Positions 44,601 to 53,600 of a DNA stretch of 64,000 nt are shown here, in pieces (position 1 is the stretch's first letter; every line of letters begins with the position of its first letter). The position numbers and the translations under genes are program-made. Below the pieces are notes generated by a model. That model saw nothing but the letters and a program-made list of their open reading frames with translations. It searched no databases and was not told the origin of the DNA. Origin of the DNA: Strigamia acuminata (Eukaryota; Arthropoda; Chilopoda; Geophilomorpha; Linotaeniidae); contig OX442318.1 of the NCBI GenBank assembly GCA_949358305.1, forward strand, positions 11,266,517-11,330,516, in the 5' to 3' direction.

Positions 44601-47600
44601 AACGATTTCACGGGGAAATCGTCAGGAACGCGTGCTTTTCGTGTCAGCGAACAATCGGAAACGGAACTGATCGGCGCGGAGGATTGTGGGTCACGGACGC
44701 GTCTCGTACGGTACGAGATTTGTCCGTGCGAGCGTGGAGCTACGGGGCCGACGTATGCGATCGAGCCGTGCGCATGTTACGCTACGGGGTTTCGACCGAT
44801 ACGTCATGCAATCTCGCTTTTTGATATTGACGGTGATAACTGACGACGAAGTTCGGACTTAGCCGAATTTTTATGTCTCGACATGCGTTGCAGCTCTCGT
44901 AAGTGAATTTCTTCAATTTTACGACGCCGCAATCACATGTTTTGACCTTTTTATTTCTTTCTAGTTTCTCCCGGTGATTTTTCCGTCTTGGATGAACGGA
45001 TTCTTCGATTTTCGTGGTCGAAGGTTGCGTTTTTGCTCGCGAGTGGTATCGGCTCCCACTTGGTCGCTCATCTCCGATGTTGCGGTATTGTTTACTTCTT
45101 TTAATTTTGTTTTTTCTTTTTCAGAAGTATTTTCTTCTGCTTCCTCCCTCTCCGAGATTGTTTGCCCCGCTGGATCGGGAGCATCTGCGGGTTGGGATTC
45201 GGCTTCGAAAAATTCGTCATCTTCGTCTGCTCCTTCGCCGATTTCGTTGTTATTTTGGAATGTGTCAACCACTGTGCCACCTTGGCCGCTGTGTGTCTGA
45301 CCTTCCAGCCATATTTCTTGGCGAAATTCCGGTAGATATGGTTTTAATTCCCGGCCGTTGATCGACTGGAAATTCTTATTATCTGTTAATCTGCGCAATT
45401 GGTAGGCGTTGCCGCCGTGTTCTGCCACAATTACATAGGGTCCGTCCCTTTTGTCGGCCAGACCCGCGGCAATGCCCCTCGCAGCATTCGATAATATGTG
45501 TGTTTCCTTCCACACCAGGTCGTTGACCTTGAAATTCGTAAAATCTAAATCTCCTTCTTTTTCTGCGACTCTTTCCCGTAGGTCAAAGATGTGAGTCATT
45601 AGGTGCTGATATGTGTCGGAAATTGTCTGTTCCAAACGACATACGTACTCGTGTGGGTTAGCGGGGTCCAGTACATTCACTGCCTCCGCAACTCGTGGGT
45701 CCCACGGCATTCTTAGTTCGCGGGCGAAATTAAGAAACGCCGGTGAGAAGTCGCGTGTTCGTGATACGGTGGAGCGAATGCTGAACGCTATCTCACGTAG
45801 ATATTCATCCCACCGATTGTGTACGTCGGTGAACACCGTCAAAGCGTATTTCACGTCTTTGTTTAGCCTTTCCACCGGGTTCGTTTGAGGATTATAAGTG
45901 GAGGTGTTTGAAATTTCCATCTTAAATTTCTTGCAGAACTCTTTGTATATTTTGGACCTGAATTGGGGCCCGTTATTGGAAATGAGCTTCCGAGGAAACC
46001 CAAATCGCAACGCCACGTCGTAAAGACACTCGGCGATATTTTCCGCCGAGGGCTTCGCGAGGGCGTACAACTCGGGCCAACGGGTCGCTACGTCCATAAT
46101 TACAAGTATATACATGTTGCGGTTGCTTGTTGTGGGCTTGGGGCCCATCAAGTCAACACTCCAACAGTCGAAGGGAGCATAGGGACCAAGAAACATTGTG
46201 TTTCTGGCTACTTTGTCGCGAGGTCGGCATGCTTGGCACCGGGAGCAGTGACGAATAAATTTCGTTATTTTCTGGCGGGCTCCGGGCCAAAAAAATATCT
46301 GCTTCACGCGGTACAATGTTCTTGCTATGCCGGCGTGGCTAGCGAGTGGGTGCCCGTGCATCAGCCACAGCAATCGGGTGTGTAGCGAGACAGGCACCAC
46401 CACTTTTATTGCGTTTCCCGCTCCACTAAGGTCGTCCTGAAACGTCGGGTGGTATTTCAGTAGTAACCCGTCGTCTATCAGGTAGCTGGTGGCTTCCTTA
46501 GCAAATTGCTTCCTGCGATGAGGATTCGTCATGTCGATCGGATATTCCCCTTTTTCTAGGAATCGAGTCATTATTTGACATTTGGCGTCGGTCGCCTGAT
46601 GTTCGATAAACTCGAGTCTTGTTGGCGGTGCGTATTGCGTTTTCTTTTCTATTGTGGCCGTGAAGGCACGCAGCGGAGTTTTTGGGGTCTCTTGGACGAC
46701 TGGAGGGGCTGCCTCCGTCTTTGCGTCGGTTGTTCCAGCTGGCTGGTACGTTCGAGTCCAGAAACCACAAAAAGTTTTATCAGCGGGCTCCATCACGGGC
46801 AATTCGTTCGCTTTACGAAGGCGCCAAATCCGTCTGGGCGTCGGACAATAAAGTAGACGCGAATCGTCTTCGCCGTCGTCGTCCGGACCATGGGGGTCGG
46901 ACGCCGGGGCTCGCGATAAAGCGTCGGCTACCTGATTGAATTTTCCGGGGCGATATGTTATTGTTATGTCGCACGCCATGAGTTCGAGTTGCCATCTGGC
47001 GAGTCTGCCGGATGGTTCTTTTAACTTCATCAACCAACTTAATGCTTGATGATCGGTCTGCACTTCGAAATTCGTATACTCTAGGTAGTCACGAAATTTC
47101 CGAACAGCCCATATTACGGCTAAGCACTCCAGTTCTGTAGCCGTGTAGTTTTTCTCGGCTCCCTGTATTTTTCGGCTTATGAACATACAGGGTACTTCTT
47201 GCTCTACTCCGTTATACGTGTGTTTTTGCAAGAGGGCTGCTCCCAAGCCAACTCGGCTGGCGTCGGTATGCAGTACGAACGGTCGGTTTAGATCGGGTAG
47301 CGGCATTTTGTCGACGTCGGCCAGCATTTGTTTTATGGCGTTGAAGGCGGCCTCGCATTCGGCCGTCCAAGCGAACTCGCGGTCGGTTTGCAGGAGGTCC
47401 GTCACAGGCGCGGCTACTTCTGCCAAATTGGGGAGCAGCCTGCCGAAAAAATTAATCATTCCCATGAATCTCTGGACTCCCTTTATATCTTCTGGGGCCG
47501 GGAATCCGTTTATTGCTCGTACTTTTTCGGGATCAATGGCGATCCCTTCAACTCCGATTCGATAGCCTAGGAAGGCAAGTTCTTTTCTACAGAACTTACT

Positions 47601-50600
47601 CTTTCCGGGGTGGACATGGAGTCCAGCTTTGGCTAAACGGGAGACCACTCGGTCTATGTGCTCTATGTGTTCCTCAAAAGTGTCTGACGCAATAATGATA
47701 TCGTCGAGATAAGCCCATACGAAATCATGTAACATGTCTCCGAGGACGCTTTCGATTAACTTTTGAAATGTGCTTGGTGCGTTCACTAGTCCGAATGGCA
47801 TTACGTTGAACATTAATCGCCCTATAGGCGAGTAAAACGCCGTCTTTAGTTTGTCTTCCGGTCGGAGTTCGACCTGCCAGTACCCTTTTGACAGGTCCAT
47901 GGTGGTTACCCAATTAAATGGAGCCAGCTCCCGGAGAATCGCTTCGATGGAGGGCATCTGTATCGGATCTATCACCGTTATAGCATTGAGCGGGCGGTAG
48001 TCGATACACAAGCGAGGCTCGGAGCCGGGTCGCATTACTAGGACGATCCTCATCGCGTATTCGCCCAATGCTTCTGTGACGATGCCTTTGTCGAGCATGT
48101 CTTGACACATCTGGGTCACTATATCCCGTTTTTGGGGATTCATCCCCTTGTATGGCACGCGAATTGGTTTGTCCGTCGTCAGTTCGATCTCGTGTACGGC
48201 TTCGGTCGTCCTTCCGGGCGTTTTGGTGAGGATCCGCTCGTGCTTACGAAGTATTCGTCTCAGCAATGATGCCTCGTTGACTTGCAGAGCGGCTTCCTCG
48301 ACCAACGTGTCCACCATGTTGCTTCTTTGCAGTTCCAGAGCGAAGGCTACGAAATCGTAGTCCTGTACGAATTTTCGCAGTCCTCTCTCGTATTCCTCCT
48401 TCTCTTGGGCCTCGTCCAGTAATTTTTGGGGTACTACTGGAATGGGCCTTTCACCTTCGGGGCTTATCCAATTCCACGATCTCGTTATCGGATTTGGCTG
48501 TATTTTTAGTTTAGCCATGATGTCGATTCCGAGGAGGAACACCTTGTCGTGGGATGGCAGCACCAAGAAAGGGTGGGATAGGTTCCCTCCCCTCCAATCG
48601 ATGGTGATTTTTATTACGCCCCTTGGCTTTACATAGCCATTAGCCGTGAGTAATTCCACATTCTCATTGACTTTCATCATTTTGTCTTCGATGTCTAGGC
48701 TCTCGACTAGATCTTCGGATATGAAAGAACGATCCGCTCCGGAATCCAGTAGTCCCAGTAACTTTTGGTTTTCAATGGTCACTGGTAACATACAGAGTGT
48801 CTCGCAATGTGACTTTGAGACGTTGCAGTGGAATACTCGCAATTTCTGCGGTACGACTTCCAAGTCAAACGGGAGTTCGGCCCAACTATCGTCTGTCTTG
48901 GCCTCAGTTCTCACTTGCATGCCCCTCAGTATCACTTTTTCTTCCTTTTCCGGTGCGGATTGGGCTCGGTCTTTGACCTGCGCATCAAGTATGGCGTGAC
49001 CGGCAGGTCCGGTATGGAATTTCTTTTTCCTTGTTATTTCCTCGGCTTTCGCAGACGAAGTCGATTCTATTTCTTCGACGACGCCTGCGCTTGGCAGTTT
49101 TTTGCCAGGGCGATATTTAACTCTGCCATCATCTTCATCATAGTTTGTGTCTCGCTAGTGACTTTGGCCTTTTTTTCGCACTTGTCGGAATAATGGCCGT
49201 ATTCCCCACAGCTGTAGCATTTAATATTGCTTTTGTCGCCCGTGGGTGTGAAACCCGGTTTTTTCGGGACGAATGCTGTTGGGAACCGTCTTTTTAGGCC
49301 CGGCGCCCCTTTTTCCTTGGTGGCTCGGGCGTGGGCTCTGAATTGGGTGATGGCTAGCGCTCGGTGCGCGTGATGAAGGTACGGGCCTTGGTCGTTGCAC
49401 CCCGTCGATAAGTTTTCGAGGTGTTCGTGCAGGTCGTCTTCATCGCTTGATTCCTCTGTCGGCTCGGCGACCGCCGCGGGAGGTGACGCTTCTTCTGCTT
49501 TTGCCGAGGTGGCTAAGTCAGTCGAGGTCACCTGCATCGCTGTAGTCGTCGGAGCTTTCTTTGGGGCAGCAATCGGGTTGCTTGGGAGCGTTATACCGGT
49601 TTTTGGTGTCAACGTCCGTCCCGAAGACGCCTCAGTGAGGCTCATTATGCCGCTGAGGTATTCGCTCGGTCTCATTAGTTTCTCGGAAGCTTTATGGCGT
49701 TCGGCGCTGGTTATCAGTCGCTTTTCGTGGGCTTCCGCTTCTTCGGGTGGCAGTGAGGCGTAATACCTTTGTTCTATCTCCAGCGTATTGGTTAGGAGAT
49801 AATTACTGACATCCCGATAGTTGCCAGTGCGGGGAGCACGCATGTCCAGCAATATTCGTTGTGAATGTGCTGACAATCCCCCATAGAAAATCATCGTAAA
49901 CCCGGCAGGGTTAATTTCGTACGGTGCCCGGGCGAAGAGTAATTTCGCTCGGGCGTCGTAGTCGGCGAGCGTTTCACCTGGGGCTTGACGGAGGCCACGC
50001 AATTTGTTGCTGATCTCGTCTGGTGTCTCGCCGTATCGAAGGTCGAAACGGACGAGAAAGTCGTCCCAGGTCGGATTTTTCAGCCCTTGGTACCACTCGC
50101 GGGCTGATCCAGTGGTTAGTTCCACTAGACCGTGCGTAAGCATATCGGCGACGGTCGCCTTTGTAGCTTTCTTGATTCTCATGACTTCGTCGAGGAAGCG
50201 GTCTCCCGCTTTCCACGAACCGTCGAATCGCGTTTGTACGTAGTGCTGCCAGCGGATGTTGCCCGTGGCTTCGGCCGCTGGCTCGTTACGCACGCCATAT
50301 TTGCGTTTGACCCTTTCACCGGCGCGGTTATGTTCATCTCCGGGGTGGCCCAAGTCGATTCCTTCCTTTCGGAAAGAGTTCAACAAGGCACGACCCAGTT
50401 CAGCCATTGTATATTGTCGGCCGGCAGAGTCCTGGAAATTCCCCTCCTGCATGGAAGGGCGAGAGCTGTGCGAAGATCGGTTGGAGGCATTCGGTCGGTC
50501 CGAATGGTGCTGGTTGCTGCCGCGGCTCTCTCGGTGCGGTCCGGATGACGGTCGACTTTGGTCGTCGTCGTCCGATGAATCAGAGGGGTCGGAAGGGTCG

Positions 50601-53600
50601 CCTTGTGGGTGATCTCTTGGTCCCTTCGGGGGGACTTCTTCGCCATCCCGTGATTTCTTCGAGTCTCCGGAGGGCGGCGGCTCCTTTTCGTCGCTGCTCC
50701 CGCAAAAAGAATACCATTTATTCTCTTCGCTTCCTGGGCGCTCGCGGTCCTTATTCGCGTTCTTTTTGTTAAGCAACGCGTCGATTGCGGCGCTTCTTTC
50801 GGATCGTTTCGAGGGGTTACGGTTTCTGGATTTTTTATCCGGTTGGTCGTCATCCTGCGACTTCCTCTTTTTTGTTTCGGCTTCGGAGCCACCGGTGGGC
50901 TCTTTGTCCGTCTTTGGATCCTCCTTTTTATTCCTCTCTGAAACGTCCTGCTCGTACTCTCTTTGGAATTTCTCCGCTTCCTTTTCCCAGTTTTCGGCTT
51001 CCCATCGTTTTTGCTCGTCAATTATCGCTTTTTTCTTAGCTTGGTACTCGTCGGTCCATCTGTACCGCTCCCATTCTTCGTGCTGTTCAAGAAGTTGCTC
51101 CTTTTCTCTCCTTGCTCTTGCGGCTTTCATCCTTTCGTGGTATTGCTCTTCCCACTTCTGGTGTTGCCGCTGAGCTTCTTCTCTTAGTTTCTGCAATCTC
51201 TCGGCTTTTCGTTGGGCTAGGAGGGCTCGGAATTGGTCTTCGTAGTCTTGGGCCTCTCTGTGCCTTCCTTCTACGGTATTATTCCATTCTCTTCGTATTT
51301 TTGCTTCCTGCTCTTCTCTTATTTCTTGCACCATTTCTTCCGTTCTCTCCATGGTTCTTTTTTCCCGCTGTAGTCGTTCCTCTTCCTCGTTCCAAAGTTC
51401 TCTCCTTTCAGCGCTCACTCTACGCTGACGATTTATTGTTTCCTGCCTCGATTCTTCTCGGGCTTTCTCCCGAGATTCGTGAAGGGCTTTGTGAGGATCG
51501 GGCACGAAGTTACCTACGTCACTCGGCGTTTCTTGCGCTACAGGCGTCTCCGCCGCTGGTCTTGCGACTGGCGTCGGGGCCTGTGCTGCGCAAATCGCTT
51601 TAGTGAGTATAGTAATCGAGTCCCAAACTGACGTTCCCGGCGGAATATTGGTTACTGCTTTCAGTCGGGCTGCCTGTTGCGATAGGTGAATTAAATGGGC
51701 TACCTCGGGGGAAACAGGGGCAGGTCTCGCCGAGGCACGGGAGGCCATCGGGGTCCCGCTCGTGTTTCTCGCCGGAGTTTCATTTAGGGGGGCCGAATGG
51801 TGGCTTTGCGCTGGTGATGGGTTGTTGTCGACTGTGGTTGTTCGCCTCGAAGTTTCCGTCTTCTCCTCGGCTACCAGTATCGGCACTCGTCCTGTTGTTG
51901 TATCGCGAATTTCTTCTTGATTTTCTAGGACTTCCGTATCGGTGTCTTCGACAAAGGGCATATCTGAGGAGAGCGGCTCTCGCTCGGGCTCGGTTAGGGC
52001 CTCGAGCGAAGCAGCTGTTTCCTCTTTCTGCGCCTTTGCTTTCCTCCGATTCGCTCGGGCTTTCGCCTTCGCGGATTGTTCGGGGACTGGGCCGCCCGAC
52101 CTTAAGTTATAGTCGGAGGTCCGTTTTCCCTTTTCGAGCGTAGGTCGCTCGTTATCAGACGCGGATTGTTCATCTTGGTCTGACATTTCTTTGAGTAATT
52201 CTTCGATTTGGGTTATTATATTGAATGAGAGATCACAAGTTCAGTTGAGATTTATTTCTAAATCCCGGACAGGCCCCCACGTGTCGCGTCCTACCTGGTG
52301 ATAGGTTTAATGAGCTAACGTGTATTACTTTACCTGTGATTCTACTAAATATGTAAATTACCCAAATGAATACTAAGTATATTTAAATGAACAAATAGGT
52401 TTATTCAATAGGCGTAAGCCTTAAAATACACTCAGTATAAAACTCGAGTCGACTTGGTCAGAGTCGAATAAAGGATTTCCCAAGATGGCGTCGTCGGTTC
52501 CGCGTGGTCGGCGGAACAAAGGCGGCGTCTCGAGTTGTCGTAAATTCGTCACGGATTCGTCGTTCACGGACGCGGTGGAATGCTCTTTCGAGTCTTCTAT
52601 CCGTGCCTGTTGTCTAGGAGTTGGTTTTAGCGTCGCAAGGCTCCGTCCAGAAACGAGGAGTTTCTTACAGGGCACTCGGACACTTTAGTGATGGAATAAC
52701 CGTGGGTCGGTTATTCGGTGTGAATTCACAAGGGTTATTTTCCTGCTGTCGCGGGAAATAAACGCACAGTGTAAATTCGTGAGAGTTACAGTTGCACTGG
52801 AATCAGCGGTCCTCGATCAATCCTAACTTTTGGTGGAGTTGGCCTGACGGTGAGGTAGTTGCTGTGTTCTTGGTGTCGTTTGTGTAAGTTCTGCTTGTAG
52901 GGCGCGAAACTCTACCTGATATAGGCCAGGGTGAGGGGCCTGGCTCGGCCAATGGGGGCCGTCCACGCATCACCTCACCCCCTCGGGGCACGCGCTTCCC
53001 AGGGGGGGAAGGCGGAGCCAACGCGAGGGAACTGACCTTTCCTAGTGACTCATGCGGATGGCGTCCACTGGAGGGACGACCACCCGCGGGGTCACCACAC
53101 ATTGTACAGAACAGTAGCTTTTTTTTAACAACGTCTTCATCCAATTGTTTTAAATTAAGTAATACATCAAATGTTGAAAAAATATTGTCATATGCACACT
53201 TTCTTTTTTGAATTTCTGCTAGGAGCTTATCAATAATAACATAATATGTATTGATCTAAAAATGTTCATCTTTTTGGAAATTTGTGTCCATTGATGTTGA
53301 CCTATTCTCGTCTTCGTCAAACTGTCTTTTCCTTTTGATTTTTCTTTTTGATTGATACTCGTCACACCCAGATAATTCAATTCTTTTAACTTTATAATAT
53401 TTAAAGACATCCATATTGCGCTTTTCCTGTAAATAACTTTCCAATGAGCTGTACAAAGAGACTATAGTGTCAACATCAATGTCCACCTTTTGTAGGGATG
53501 TATTAATTTTATTCATTGTTTGCAAAATATTATTCCAAAATGTAAGCATCAAAGCAGTCTACAATAAATTTAATTGTTTTTCCAATCCCTTTGCTTCCAA

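Larger units (their letters stand above)
40239..53099 (-). mobile_element. Ty3/gypsy LTR retrotransposon 2 with extra 3' reading frame
   Basis: 12861 bp on the minus strand with two 818-bp LTRs that look identical (TG...CA ends). A 4-bp target duplication CATT lies at 40235-40238 and 53100-53103. Order on the minus strand: LTR, primer-binding site, gag, pol, about 1 kb noncoding, an extra frame of about 940 codons, polypurine tract, LTR. The body is markedly GC-rich compared with the AT-rich host. It sits inside the hAT transposase. Confidence 0.93.

Noticed and set aside
44233-44843. Plus-strand frames inside gypsy 2
   Set aside because: They are antisense to the element in a GC-rich region where long chance frames are expected, and have no motif.
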